The translations under genes and the position numbers were made by a program. The notes under the pieces are model-generated. The model was not told where the DNA came from and made no database searches. It saw nothing but the letters and a program-made list of their open reading frames with translations. This document shows, piece after piece, positions 41,346-52,537 of a DNA stretch of 64,000 nt. Positions within the stretch are counted from its first letter, which is position 1; every line of letters begins with the position of its first letter. Source of the stretch: Symbiodinium kawagutii (Eukaryota; Sar; Dinophyceae; Suessiales; Symbiodiniaceae); contig VSDK01010480.1 of NCBI GenBank assembly GCA_009767595.1, forward strand, positions 930,287 through 994,286, in the 5' to 3' direction.

Positions 41346-41519
41346 TGACATAGCCATGTCAACTCAATGATCGAAGTTCTTTTGATCAATAGCCATTCCC
41401 AGCATTTAAAGTAAACAACTTAGATAGGAAACAGCCATTTCCAGTTAGAACAATCATGAATCAATCAACTACGGTAACACTAATTCTTCTGTTTGAACGG
41501 CTCCATTGGATTGCAACGT

Positions 41520-41632
41520 GATACATATATATATATATATATAATGGTGGCTGGTGGCACCCAGGAGGCACAGTATGATACCACGGGTAAACCAATAGTG
41601 TATATATATATATGTATATATATGGTATGGGG
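41520..41632. repeat. Two TA-dinucleotide runs
   Basis: ATACATATATATATATATAT at about 41521 and TGTATATATATATATGTATA at about 41600. Confidence 0.85.
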
Positions 41633-41804
41633 ATTTGTCAACTACTAGTACATAGTCATAATTCATTCACAATTGTCTGCTCATGGTTGGTTTGTCCTGC
41701 TACTCATCGATGGTCAATGATCAATACATGGCAACCATGACCAATGCACCTGGGACACCCCGAAGATATGCACCCACCAACCTCCCATGCCGCCGAGCCT
41801 TCAC

Positions 41805-41903
41805 GCGAAGGCAGTGGGCACGCGCCGCAGGCTGCGGTACACGCTCGCGAAGAGGTTTTCGAGCCCTGACGCTGGCGCTGTCTGTGGCCCCTTCGATGGC
41901 TTC
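41805..41903 (-). CDS. Candidate exon, two frames open
   Basis: 99 nt, acceptor CAGCCAG|G, donor CGC|GTGAAG. Phase 0 gives EAIEGATDSASVRARKPLRE; the alternative frame gives SGLENLFASVYRSLRRVPTA. Strong coding character but frame undecided. Confidence 0.45.
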
Positions 41904-42439
41904 CTGGCTGTGGTCGCATCTATGAAACCATCGAATAAGCATCCGTTAACCATCAAATAAGATATGGTTAACCATCAATTACCCAGTACCCTAAACTTGG
42001 TCTAGCCTCCTGGAAACTGAGTGCACAAGACCAGACCCTACAAATCGGGTATCCCGGATGCCGAAACTTGTCTTCCAAGCCCAACTGGGAGGTGCGCTGT
42101 TGGTTTCAAGGAGTGGAAATTGGTGGTGATTATCCCCTGCAGTGAAGCACTATGAACCTATCAACCACTATTAACCACTACTTAGCACCATTAACCATAG
42201 AAAATCACATGTGTTCCCCCATAAAAGCAGATGGTCGTTGTTGAGCAAATGACGGATGGATTCATGGGACAACCATCATTACAATCAGTCTTTGGTGAAA
42301 AACTGTGGGCTATCAAATTTCGTATAACTGCGGGTTGATCTTATAATTACCTTAGGGTTGATGATTTGTCCAATGTGCCCCAAGCTCACATGATTTCATG
42401 GATTCTATTGGTTTCTATTGATCCCATTACACGGCCCCT

Positions 42440-42560
42440 AGTCCCGAGGTACGACCCCACATATCTTTGGCATCGGGTTCGTTGATGTAGTGATCATGGC
42501 AAGCTCGGAACCCACCGTGCCTCCCAGTGGTGTGAACCACTGGTAGTTGTTGGGGTATCG
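42440..42560 (-). CDS. Coding-like island
   Basis: Minus frame RACHDHYINEPDAKDMWGRT (alternative LGGTVGSELAMITTSTNPMP). Borders unclear. Confidence 0.3.
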
Positions 42561-42952
42561 GCCGCCATCCAGCAGTATCCAACCATGACCAACTTTACTG
42601 AGTTCATGAATCATAGTGAAGAATGGTTGATAATGGTTGACCTTATGCTCAATGACTGGACCATGGTTGTTGTTTAGCATAAGCTTGTTGAATCACTGTT
42701 GACTATTACTTGATCATGGTGAATCTTGGCCAATGAAGGTTGCTGTTAAATACCCCAAGGTGTTCCAACCACTATCATGCACCTTTTTCTGACCATCCAA
42801 ACATGTGCACTACCTACCCGATTTTGCTAGAAATGATAACCCCTTTGATAATGCATGAACGGAGCCCCATCTACTTGAAGGTTAAACCAGCTTTCCTCTG
42901 CGTAGATGTTCAACCATCAAAGAGCCCAGTGATGTTTGTCTCAACATTTTAT

Positions 42953-43063
42953 CTGGTTGGTGGTTTCAACGCCTATATATTCAAAATATGCTCGTTAGCC
43001 AACCAACCATCTCAGAGTCATTGGATAAAATCAAAAAAATGTCAATCAAACCACCAACCAGCT
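42953..43063. mobile_element. Family B small inverted-repeat element (MITE-like)
   Basis: Best-preserved termini of the family: CTGGTTGGTGGTTTCAA at the left, AAACCACCAACCAGC at the right, with ATGTCAATCAAACC just inside the right end. About 110 bp. Confidence 0.75.
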
Positions 43064-43236
43064 ATTGTTGGTTCTTGTCCCCTACTGTCAACCACTCTTA
43101 ACCATGGTTTTGACTTTGAAGCGGACTGCTCTGTTTGCTATGAAAGGCATCAGCTCAGCGTATGCCCTCCACAAAAGTAAGAAAACACTGGCCAACATAG
43201 CTAGACTATTAACCATGGTTAACCAGAGAAAAAATC

Positions 43237-43330
43237 CTGATCGCCCCAGGTGAACAACTGTTCGGCCAGGTGATTCAGCAGCTCCACCATATAAACCAAA
43301 TCGAGGGAATCATCGCGCGGTGGTGGCCAT
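43237..43330 (-). CDS. Candidate exon, unknown product
   Basis: Acceptor GTGGGTAG|, then WPPPRDDSLDLVYMVELLNH and LAEQLFTWGDQ. Helix-like and clearly coding in character. The plus strand is also open. Confidence 0.45.
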
Positions 43331-44109
43331 CTACCCACACTTGCGGGAAAAAGACGCTACCATATCCCATCCATTCACCCCTTCCCAGCTCTCGATTACT
43401 CACACCCTAATCTCGTGCTTGTGGGTTGACTAGGGCGTTTCTCAAAACAGCGCCCCCGCTTAAAATCCAATATCAGCCACTTTTGGATTTCTCCTATGTT
43501 GAACAACACGCACTATGGTAGCCACTAGGGTAGCCAGATCTTAAGAGCAACACATGTTCCCCTGGTCATGGTTATCAGCCAGGTTTTTACATATCTAAAA
43601 CATATTCAAAAAATCTGAATGGTTATCAGCAGTCTCATCAAATCTCCATCTTGACCCCAGTGGTGGCGCCTTGATTGCTGTCGCCACTGCCATAGGATTG
43701 CGACCAAAACCTGGGCAGATTTCTGAGCTGCGCAATGGGGACATCAACTGCTGTGAGTAGTTTGTGAAGTAATTGATGGTCTACGATTGTAAATTGATGG
43801 TTCATCGATAGTTGATGGTGGTTCATTGATGGTTGATTGCTTGACTTCTGAAGTCCTGACTAGGTCAATCCGAACATAAATCAGACTGATTGATTTCTGT
43901 TACCCTTAGCTCCTGGCCTCAGCAGTTGCTCAAAACATTGGGCAACACAGAAATGTATCACACTTATCCAATGTTACCTCTAGGTATGTGGTGCTATGTG
44001 ATTTACAACAATAAATTAGTATGAAATGTAATCTCCACAGAAAATACTGAGTATGTAACACAGTAATTATGTATGTGTTGATCAGTGTGGATGAACCACC
44101 TATTACCAA

Positions 44110-44240
44110 CACATCATGGAGAATCAAAATGTACCATGCCGGGGAAAATGAACCCTGTTGTATGCCAGATCCCGCGGCGCCGCAGCGTCATGCATATGCC
44201 ACCAAATTCAATGGCGCTACGGGTCAAACTTATCAGTGGT
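44110..44240. CDS. Coding-like island, strand unresolved
   Basis: Plus: AGENEPCCMPDPAAPQRHAY. Minus: RSAIEFGGICMTLRRRGIWH. No decisive splice site. Confidence 0.25.
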
Positions 44241-44447
44241 CAAACACAATTATCATTTACAATAAGTTACTATGATAACTACATCAGTCATTTATGACGT
44301 TATTATCAGAATAAAGATTGCTACTGTTGACTCTATAGATTTCGTACATCAACAGCTACAGGGTATAGCTATGGTTGGAGTTCCCAGTAGTGAATCCAAT
44401 TACTCTGTGCATCTTGGAACAGCCACAGGTTTATGGTTTGGACTGCC

Positions 44448-44556
44448 ATATGGTGGTTTCTCAAAATAGGGGTACCCCCAGTTATCATCCTATGTTAAAT
44501 CATTGTTTATTAATGAACCAACCATTTTGGGGGCCCTGTTTTGAGAAACCATCATA
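44448..44556. mobile_element. Family A MITE-like element, near-complete
   Basis: ATATGGTGGTTTCTCAAAAT at the left; TTTTGAGAAACCATCATAT at the right. The interior has AGGGGTACCCCCAG and ACCAACCATTTTGGGGG. About 109 bp. Confidence 0.78.
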
Positions 44557-45002
44557 TCATAAGGCCAAGGAGATTGGCCATTCTCGACCCTGTTGCAACC
44601 TCTGAAAATGCTGGAACCTCTTTGATGTTTCCAGCCTATTGAAGCATTGTTTGGAGGATTTTTTGGGGTACTCCCTCGCCCTCAGAACAGTCTGGCAAGT
44701 TTTTTTTTTCCGGTAGATGGTTTACTAGTAGATTGATGACCCTTGCAAATGCTGGCTTTGCTGTTCTTCTTCATGTGTTCTCAGAACTCATCAACAGAGA
44801 CTCGCTATCTTTAGCTACTATCCAAGTGACTATTGAACAGTATTGACAGAGTTTTTTCCCGATAGTGTGCATCATAAAATCAATGATTGATTGGCATTTT
44901 AGCCACTATTGACTAAGAAGGTTCTTCAACAATTATCCAAAGCAGATATTAACCATAACAGGTGGATAACAACTTTAGCCACTATTGAAAACAGTTACCC
45001 AC

Positions 45003-45080
45003 CTGTTTCAATGGCAAGGCACACGCAGAACTCTTCGAAGTCCACTTCGCCGTCGTGGTTCGTATCCTTGGCCGTTGAAA
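45003..45080 (-). CDS. EF-hand protein gene, exon with a canonical calcium loop
   Basis: 78 nt, acceptor CTGTGCAG|T, donor ACAG|GTGGGT. Encodes STAKDTNHDGEVDFEEFCVC then LAIET. DTNHDGEVDFEE fits the 12-residue EF-hand loop D-x-N-x-D-G-x-V-x-x-x-E exactly. An alternative acceptor is GCCAAG|G. Lies downstream of the other EF-hand exons in gene sense. Confidence 0.65.
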
Positions 45081-45687
45081 CTGCACAGCGGGCCGGGCAG
45101 TGGACCCTGGGACCCTTATATGCCTCCGGAGCTTCAAACAGGTCACGAATTCAAGATCAGGAAACAAGAGCTGACGAGAAAATTCACAAGAAACCCTGGA
45201 ACCATCAGTTCTGGGTTCCTGTGGATCTCCAAGGTCGATAAATGGTTACCCCTGAGCCATTGATGTGGCATCCAATTGTGGTGATGGATCCAGTGAAATT
45301 GTGGGAAATCCGAACAGCTTGATCATCCCCATCTACAAGTGATCTCTGCAACAGCTGATGGGGTGCGTATCCAAAGGTCCCAAGAATTCTGTATCTTTAC
45401 ATCTGTTAGTGACTAGTGTTCAGTACTCAATGGTTGATCTGGTTATATGGTCCTGATTAATCCTGGCTAATCCTATTAGCTAATGATTTCTGTAATCAAA
45501 TTCCATCATTTTAACATCCATCATGCGTGATAAGAGGCCAGTAGCAACCACAACTTCACGAGATTAATAACCATGGTTTACTACTTGAATTTCCAAGCAA
45601 ATTACAAATACCCATCATGCCAAACACCCATTTCAGGATACCCATCATCCACCAAAAAACAAGTCTGTCCAAGTCCACTTCACTCAC

Positions 45688-45789
45688 TGAACGCAACGGC
45701 AGCAGTGTGCTGTTGTTCCAAGTGACTGCCATCAGGAAGAGGTTGGCCACCTCAGCCCGGAAGCTGATCCCAGTTGCACAGAAAGGACC
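45688..45789 (-). CDS. Probable exon of the EF-hand gene
   Basis: 102 nt, exactly 34 codons, with very good borders (CTTCCAG|G and TCA|GTGAGTG). Encodes GPFCATGISFRAEVANLFLM then AVTWNNSTLLPLRS. Not an EF-hand itself. Gene assignment rests on strand and position. Confidence 0.55.
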
Positions 45790-46514
45790 CTGGAAGTTTC
45801 TGCAGGATTCGGGTTCTTGTTCTTGGTTAAAGAGGTTGATTGGTTTAAAAGGTTGATTTTTATGTTCAAACTGGTCTTTGGCTTAGCATGTTGATTTCTG
45901 GTTAACCAATCGGTTTTTGGTCAAACAGGGCAATCCGACTAAGTTGGTTGGTTAACAGGTTGATTGATAAGTTGGACAATTGGTTTGTTCTGGGTTGACA
46001 AGCTGGTATAGAAGTTTCTTGGGTTGCCATGAAAACCCGAGAAACTATGTTGAAAGTATGACCAGCCAGGCGAAGTTTGGAAACGTTTTATTGTTAACCA
46101 CTAACCTTGTTCAGCATGATTGACCACTGTGAACTATGATCTCATCATTAGCTAGATCCACATTGAGTAAGAAACATGTTTCATGGTGAATCACCGGCTA
46201 TTCACGGCAACTTGGAGTGCCAGTAGACAGGCAGGTCATATAACCAGCAGGTATCTGAGCATTGGTAACCATATGGCCATATGCTTGGTTCCTTACTACA
46301 AATGATTGATAAACTGGATGATAACTGGGGAGTCCCCTATTTTAATAAACCACCATATTGGTCTCGTTGTCGATTATCATCCCGTATTATCAACCACAAG
46401 TCAATCACTTTATGAAACCAAATAAAACCACATAAGACGATATAAACCCAGAGAAAAGCCACCGTATCCAAGACTATCAACCACCACGGGGCATTGCTGG
46501 CGCAGCTTCACCTT

Positions 46515-46578
46515 CAACCTTCGCCAAGGCACGCGGTTCGGTTCCAGCTCCGTCTCTTCCCTGAGCGGCACCAACCCG
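46515..46578 (-). CDS. Candidate exon within the EF-hand gene interval
   Basis: Acceptor AGTTGCAG|C then RVGAAQGRDGAGTEPRALAK, donor GAAG|GTGAAG. A second open frame (LREETELEPNRVPWRRLKVK) makes phase uncertain. Confidence 0.35.
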
Positions 46579-46733
46579 CTGCAACTAATGGGGGGGGGAC
46601 TCTGATGACAAGAGCGGCAAGGACCAGAGTGCACCAAGCTGGTGTACCAGTAAGGTATACCAATATGGATCAATACATCAATCAAGCAGGAGCAATACAT
46701 GCCAACCGTGACCAATGCACTTGGGATACATGC

Positions 46734-46834
46734 TTGTTTCTCAAAATAGGGGTGCCCCCAAATCATAGTGATAGTCATTTGTAGTATTAAACCAACCATT
46801 TTTGGGAGGTTCCCTTTTTTGCGAAACCACCATA
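46734..46834. mobile_element. Family A MITE-like element
   Basis: TTGTTTCTCAAAATAGGGG at the left; TTTTGCGAAACCACCATA at the right. The interior has ATAGTCATTTGTAGTATTAA and ACCAACCATTTTTGGGAGG. About 101 bp. Confidence 0.72.
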
Positions 46835-47521
46835 CAGTGTACCAATATGGTGTGCCAATGTGGAGTACCAACTGAGTTCTGTTTTGCTTGACGCTGAACA
46901 AAAAGAGCCACTGTATACTCCAGTTGCTGGCGTTATACATGAATGACCAATACTATACATATAGCCACAGCAGGGGTATAACCATAGTATGTTGAGATAG
47001 TTGTTGATACAACCCTGGCAGTATACCAATGAGGCTACCAAGATGGGTATCCGCGACGCTGATCACTGCTGATTGGAATTCATGGTATAGACTCGTTTTG
47101 ATTATTATACGGACAAAAATACTAGGTAACACATCATTACATGGGGAACAATACTAGCAGAGTTACAACATGACTTGACCGCCGCTATTCCTTATGAGTC
47201 ATGGCAGGTACTTGGTGTTACACGACCAACAGAAACAAACACAATGACGGGGTACGCCGACAAAATAAGTAATCGCATTCAACCAACCGAACAACCAAAT
47301 CAGGCATAAATACCACCACTATAAATTGGCGTATAAGGGGCGATAGGCCGAATAAAAGCAACCAAGCATGCAACAGATCAGCACCTGTGTTTGTTGATGT
47401 TTGTTGCTAATTATCCCCTGGCAAAAGCCATCTTCAACCAACATTAAAAAAAGACAATTCGAAGAGAATGTATTGATCATGTTACTAACATGTCCGAACA
47501 CTTTTGTGTTGGGTCCAAGGC

Positions 47522-47584
47522 CAAGATTCGGCAGTTTCAGGAGATCTTTCAAAATCTCCTGAAATTCATCGATTTCGATGGCAC
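47522..47584 (-). CDS. EF-hand protein gene, exon with the second half of an EF-hand
   Basis: 63 nt, acceptor CCGAG|G, GC donor (CTTG|GCCTTGG). Encodes AIEIDEFQEILKDLLKLPNL. IEIDEFQEIL is the exit half of an EF-hand (I-x-x-x-E-F plus helix). The entering half must come from an exon upstream in gene sense. Confidence 0.5.
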
Positions 47585-48374
47585 CTCGGAGGCAACTTTA
47601 ACGACACACGTCATGACGATGTTTGGTGTACGAAATCTGATTTTTCAGAGATTATAGATGTAAAATAAACATTGACAAATTGTGTAGCATCACGTTTGGG
47701 CGATTCTGATATACCGTGGTTGGCATGGATATTTGCCCAGCCAAAAGATGGAGATCAACATGCCCAACAACGACTGCTGGTAAACCAGGGATCACATTGA
47801 TCACGTGTCACTCAGAAATGCTTGTAGATGATTCCCCTAGGAAGTTGCTGCAAAAACCCTGTGGTTTGAAGAAGCTGACAAACGATGAACGAGAATTGCA
47901 ATGCGTTTAGATCGTGCTGGATACCAGTCCATGGCTGGTTCCACTGTATATAATGGTCAAAGGATGCTGGTCAATGGTTAATGTTGGTAGTTAACCGTAA
48001 TCAATGGCTAGCCATTAACTGTTCAACCAACCATTAACCGTGATCTGTTGATTACGCATTAGTTCTACCACAATTGCATGGTGCCATGTTCAGCCATCAA
48101 TCGCTGCCAAACTGCCAATGCCACCCACCAAACTGGCTGACCAGCTCGAAAATTTGAGAAACTTGATCAAATACTTCGCGCTAAAAGATGATCACTAACT
48201 ACGTGCACTCAAGAGTTGCTTCTTTTAGTGCGATGACCGAACTATGGTCGGTACACTTCGCACTAGAAGAAGCAACTCTTGAGAACTCAAAGTACTACTG
48301 GCTGCAAGCCTTAACACATCCCACCGTTGCTTGTGTGCCAAGGGCACACAAAAACATTCCAGATTCTTTTTTGC

Positions 48375-48455
48375 AAAGTCAGCTTCGCCCAAGTGACCGC
48401 TTCCATCTGTGTCGAACTTATCGAAGGCCTTGCGATAATCGTCCACATCGACGAC
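48375..48455 (-). CDS. EF-hand protein gene, exon with a full EF-hand
   Basis: 81 nt, 27 codons. Acceptor CGCCAG|G, GC donor (CTTT|GCAAAA). Encodes VVDVDDYRKAFDKFDTDGSG then HLGEADF. DTDGSGHLGEAD is an EF-hand loop (position 12 is Asp rather than Glu) preceded by the helix YRKAFDKF. EF-hands bind calcium; the overall protein (kinase, centrin-like or other) cannot be told from these exons. Confidence 0.65.
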
Positions 48456-48779
48456 CTGGCGATGCTATATAGCGGTGGGCAACTGCTTGATTTATAAACC
48501 AGTCAACCAGTTGGTCCTGGGGTCGTAAGAACTTATAAACCCACTTGCTATGAAACTAGAATGTGCATTTAGGTTTTCGCAGATTTATCTATTCATACTC
48601 ATATACTGACATATCATGACATATCTGTCCTTCGTCTTGACAATCAAATATGGTGATTGCACCGCCATCGTTCCATGCCCGGTGAGCGCGGCAACTGCAT
48701 CAGATCACAGCTGGCAGTCCACGACATCCCACGACATCCCACGGAAATCGTCGTCACCTCGAGGCCCAACTTCTTCGCC

Positions 48780-48824
48780 AGTCGGCGAGTTCGATGGTCT
48801 TCCTGCGCAGTTCCGGGGCGAGGG
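48780..48824 (-). CDS. Candidate micro-exon near the EF-hand gene
   Basis: About 45 nt, acceptor CTGCGCAG|G, donor CTCGAG|GTGACG, encoding EDHRTRRLAKKLGLE. Other frames are open too. Confidence 0.3.
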
Positions 48825-49200
48825 AAAGGGCTTTCGCAACAAGAAAAAGTGAATGGACAGTGGCAGTGAAAATGCAGGTGGTCATGAATGAAAACGCAGG
48901 TGGTCATGAACCATCGATATGGTAGTTATAAAGAAAATGGATGATTAATGCAGAAGTGGTAATATGATTCTGGTCCATGAATAATGGCAACCAAACACCT
49001 GAAAAAATTTGATGATTAACTAATGGTTTCAATAACCAATCGCCATCTGAAAAACTCGGATTTGACTGCTATAACAAATGTAGTAAAATTCCCAGACCCT
49101 GGTGATGCCAGTGGATTGGCGGTTGATCCGTCCAGTGGATTGGCTGTTGATCTGTTGATGGTTCATGATGATAATTGGAATGTAGGTTAGCGCACCCTAG

Positions 49201-49560
49201 TCACAGCACATCGGTTTCCAAAACTGGTTGGTCATTGCTCACACCAAACAGAACACAAATTGGACATTTGTGGTGTCGAACAATCCGATTTTGAGGGATC
49301 ATCCTGAGCCCATTCTTCATGCCTGTAGAGGATGGATACCCCACTTTAGTGGGGTCACTCCACGCCTGGTCATATAGATGGGTAGAGTTGAGGATTGAAA
49401 GCTTGGTAAGGCCTAGTGGGTAGAGCGTTTCGGATCCGCCATGACACATCCCTGTATTTTTCCACCACAAAACATTCATAAACATTCCTCGCAGAGAGAT
49501 GTTGGCTGGAGGTTGTTGATCCCAAGCATCTCTAGTACCCGGCACAATCCCTGCCTCCAA
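49201..49560 (-). CDS. Open frame of 119 codons, unknown
   Basis: Uninterrupted for 360 nt. Starts MEAGIVPGTRDAWDQ and ends KCPICVLFGV...ETDVL. Cys/Trp distribution is protein-like but no domain is recognised and codon bias is weaker than in neighbouring exons. May be a terminal exon of the 50-51.3 kb gene or a fortuitous ORF. Confidence 0.35.
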   Translation of the reverse strand: MEAGIVPGTRDAWDQQPPANISLRGMFMNVLWWKNTGMCHGGSETLYPLGLTKLSILNSTHLYDQAWSDPTKVGYPSSTGMKNGLRMIPQNRIVRHHKCPICVLFGVSNDQPVLETDVL

Positions 49561-50191
49561 ATATATAGTATATTATATAATATCATACAATATAATCAAT
49601 GATGGTGGTGAAGATAATGGCCAACAACAACATGGCTAGTCTTAAGTCCGGCCAGGCACCCTGGTTGAGAACTGGATTGGGAGTCATCATGGTTCACCCA
49701 GCGCCTGTTTGCATTTTGCCTATCAGAACCAAGTAGGTGTCTAGAAACAAAAGTTTCTCAGTGAGCTCAAGGGTGGCTGGTTCTGACGATGCCGCGTGTC
49801 CTTGTTGGGAGTCAACTCTTCTGAAAAACTGAACGCAGAGTACCAGATGAAGAATTCTCGAACGTCCTGAGCTGTGACACTTTCTCCAATTTGGGTCACC
49901 TGAAAAGGAGGAGGTTACATACATACCGCAATCATCAAGCTCCATGAAAACTGAAATCCGCACACCTGCATTCATGCTTGCATGCATGCCTGCATGTGTG
50001 TGTGTGTGTTCAGCATCCCCTCGAGAAAAAGTGCAAAGAGAGGCGTAGTGTCAGATACTATGCACATGTACGCCAACCACCATCAAGCAGTATACAGCCA
50101 ATGTGTATTCACCACAGCTCATCGGTATCATTCATGTGTATAAATATAACATTCAAACATCATTTGTAAATAATCAACAGATTCACAGACT

Positions 50192-50310
50192 ATGTCAATG
50201 ATGGCTCTCCCAGCGTGACACCAGAGCTGCTGAAACTGCTCCACAGCTGAAGCGCTTCTCAGCTCCCTATGCTTCCAGTTTCCACGATATGGTAGCAAGC
50301 TGCTTTCTAC
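50192..50310 (-). CDS. Unknown gene, probable fourth exon
   Basis: After CATAG|G (phase 0, as required) reads GAEKRFSCGAVSAALVSRWE. Another open frame reads LRSASAVEQFQQLWCHAGRA. Phase favours the first. 3' border unclear. Confidence 0.4.
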
Positions 50311-50369
50311 CATGGTTGTTTGGGGTTGGTTGACCTACCAAGGTACCTGGAAAAATGAGGATTACTCAC

Positions 50370-50439
50370 ATGGAGCCCCAAGCTGCGAGCTGCGAGCCAT
50401 CCCCAGACTTCCAGACGTCTCACGAGAGCAGTGACCAGT
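50370..50439 (-). CDS. Unknown gene, third exon
   Basis: 70 nt, acceptor GTTGTAG|A, perfect donor CAT|GTGAGTAA. The first base completes an Arg codon from the previous exon, then LVTALVRRLEVWGWLAARSL and GLH. Confidence 0.58.
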
Positions 50440-50675
50440 CTACAACCATCATAGCAAGTGGATGAACACAATGGTTGCAATGGTCATACAACAATGTTTA
50501 TACTCATAGTGATACAGTAACTAACGTTCATGATACTGGTGCTAGTGGTTCTATTTTCCAGTGTTGCTCAATATCAACAAGCTTGCGAGCCACCATTCAA
50601 GGTCAAAACCCTTCCATACCATTCTGTAACCATCGCCGATCTTCCAATCGGTGCTTCAGCTCCGGTAACGTTCAC

Positions 50676-50793
50676 CGTGACCGAGCTTCGATGGTCTCCG
50701 CGTTCAGCCGGTTCAAGCTTCGGGTGGCTGTCTCCACAAAGTGGGGATTCAGGTCCGAGAGGCAACCCACCTGAACCGGCCAGGCTTCGCCCA
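50676..50793 (-). CDS. Unknown gene, second exon
   Basis: 118 nt, acceptor TTCCTAG|T, donor CACG|GTGAAC. Encodes GEAWPVQVGCLSDLNPHFVE then TATRSLNRLNAETIEARS. Helical, clearly coding. In phase with both flanking exons. Confidence 0.58.
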
Positions 50794-51167
50794 CTAGGAA
50801 CCCGCTGAACGGTCCACAGAAGTTGGGGAACCAGGATCCACCCATCCATCATCATCCATCTATGTTTAAAAACTATACGCACACATAGCACACAATATAT
50901 TATGTGCATCCACATATATACATATACAGCACACATCAGCGCAGCTGTCCATTCCCCGATCGCAACCAACCAGCCAACCAGCCAGCCAACCAGCCAACTA
51001 TGATTGGATGGCATTCCAACCCTGATGCTATCCAACCAGTGCTGGCAATCTCATAAACCTTGCCATGAACTATACAGCTTCATGTAAAATCATCCACCAA
51101 GGCCCGTGACATGCTGTGACGCTACAGGATGGGTCCCAACAAGGAGGCTGATCGTTAGGATGTTCAC

Positions 51168-51288
51168 CTGGGGTAGCTCTTGGAGACCCAGCTATGACCT
51201 CGTGACATGTGGCAGCTCCCCATATTGCTAGTGCTGGTAGGATTGCTTTGATTCTGCGGAAGGCTGTACTGTTGCGATCAGAAGCCAT
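51168..51288 (-). CDS. Unknown gene, first coding exon
   Basis: Starts at a true ATG: MASDRNSTAFRRIKAIL then PALAIWGAATCHEVIAGSPR. Basic start and hydrophobic core suggest a signal peptide or membrane anchor. The exon ends CCAG|GTGAAC with one base left over. The next exon (50676-50793) starts with the two bases that complete a Val codon, so the join is in phase. Confidence 0.55.
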
Positions 51289-51548
51289 TCATTGGTGCTT
51301 CATTGTGGGTGATCATTCAGATTTATCAATGAATAGCCGCTGACGTTGTGGCATTGATGCCAATGCTGCAATAATGGCAATGTCATCCTTCTTTGCTGGT
51401 CATCATCTCTGGCGCACGCAGGCTCTGGGAATCCCTCACGTGGGTCACTTCCTGGGTGAGGCGATGGCGAAAAAAACGGATGGAGTCGACGTTCAAGAGG
51501 AATGTTTGCATACAACATGTGATGGTCGTTCAAGCCAAAGAGAACCCC

Positions 51549-51620
51549 AAGAATTGTTGGTTTATTGCTATCAACGGTTAATATTGGATGATTTGGGGAG
51601 TCCCCAATTTTGAGAAACAC
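51549..51620. mobile_element. Family A fragment (right half)
   Basis: GATGATTTGGGGAGTCCCCA then ATTTTGAGAAACACTCATA. A similar right end is at about 2880-2935 (TTTGGGGGTAACCCAATTTT then GAGAAACACCC). Left halves are not recognisable. Confidence 0.4.
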
Positions 51621-51859
51621 TCATATCTACCTACATCCACAAAAAAACAATTGTCGTCAATGACCTGTACTGTAATATGTCTAAGTGTACAGATCTACAA
51701 TGGAACGCATTTTCATATGTGATTACAATGTCTCCGTTCTATTTGGATCATTGATGACAATTCTATATCTGTCGATGGTTTGCATGTTTCTACAAATACC
51801 ATCACTGAAGTATCTACATGTATGCACATAAACCACACGCACATGAAAGGGTCGTGACA

Positions 51860-51955
51860 CACATCGTGGCTAAGCTGCTAAGCTGTGGTTTCAGCTCCCA
51901 TGCCACAAGAGCACTGCTCATGGGGTCCAGAAGCAAGTCCAAGAAGCACGTTATC
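51860..51955 (-). CDS. Coding-like island
   Basis: Minus frame DLLLDPMSSALVAWELKPQL then SSLATM. Borders unclear. Confidence 0.3.
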
Positions 51956-52383
51956 AACCACGCTATTGACATCGCTGAGGGGTATCCCCAGAAATCAGAT
52001 TTGTTCAAAACCAAAAATCATCTGACACAAATTGCGTCTGCGAAAGATTGTGGGCCAATATGGATGTTCTTGTTGAGAAGCTTCATTCGCAGGATAGCAA
52101 GCCTCCGGTGATCAATAGCAGTAAAAGTCACCGTCTCCAAAACATATATCATCTCTTTTCGTAGGATATTCCATCGCTATGTTGGATTGTGAGAGAGGAA
52201 CATAGGTCACCCAACCAAATCTAAGATGATCAGGGTTGGGGATACGCACGTGTATTCATTAATCACTCATATGTTAACCATCAACAATCACGTATTCATA
52301 AATTGTTTGATCAATCTACTAAATGACTTATTGATTAAACAAAATTTCACCATCCTGCATCCACAACGAAAATTGCCGCATCA

Positions 52384-52537
52384 CAAGCCGAGACGTCCTC
52401 CGCCCGAAGCCGCCGCCCGAAACGCCCCCGTTCGCCCAGCGTCGCACAGCAAAGCCGGCACGTTGTTCATCCGCAGGCGACGTTGGAACAGGTCCGAACC
52501 TGGCGACGGCAGGTCATCCGAGGCATCTACTGGGGTC
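52384..52537 (-). CDS. Unknown gene 2, exon
   Basis: Acceptor GCAGCCAG|G. The first base completes Arg, then TPVDASDDLPSPGSDLFQRR and LRMNNVPALLCDAGRTGAF. The 3' border is not fixed; the frame is open to 52381. No family recognised for the four-exon chain. Confidence 0.5.

Noticed and set aside
49400..49445. tRNA-like A-box (GCCTAGTGGGTAGAGCG)
   Set aside because: No B-box at a proper distance and no cloverleaf can be drawn by eye; it lies inside an open minus frame.
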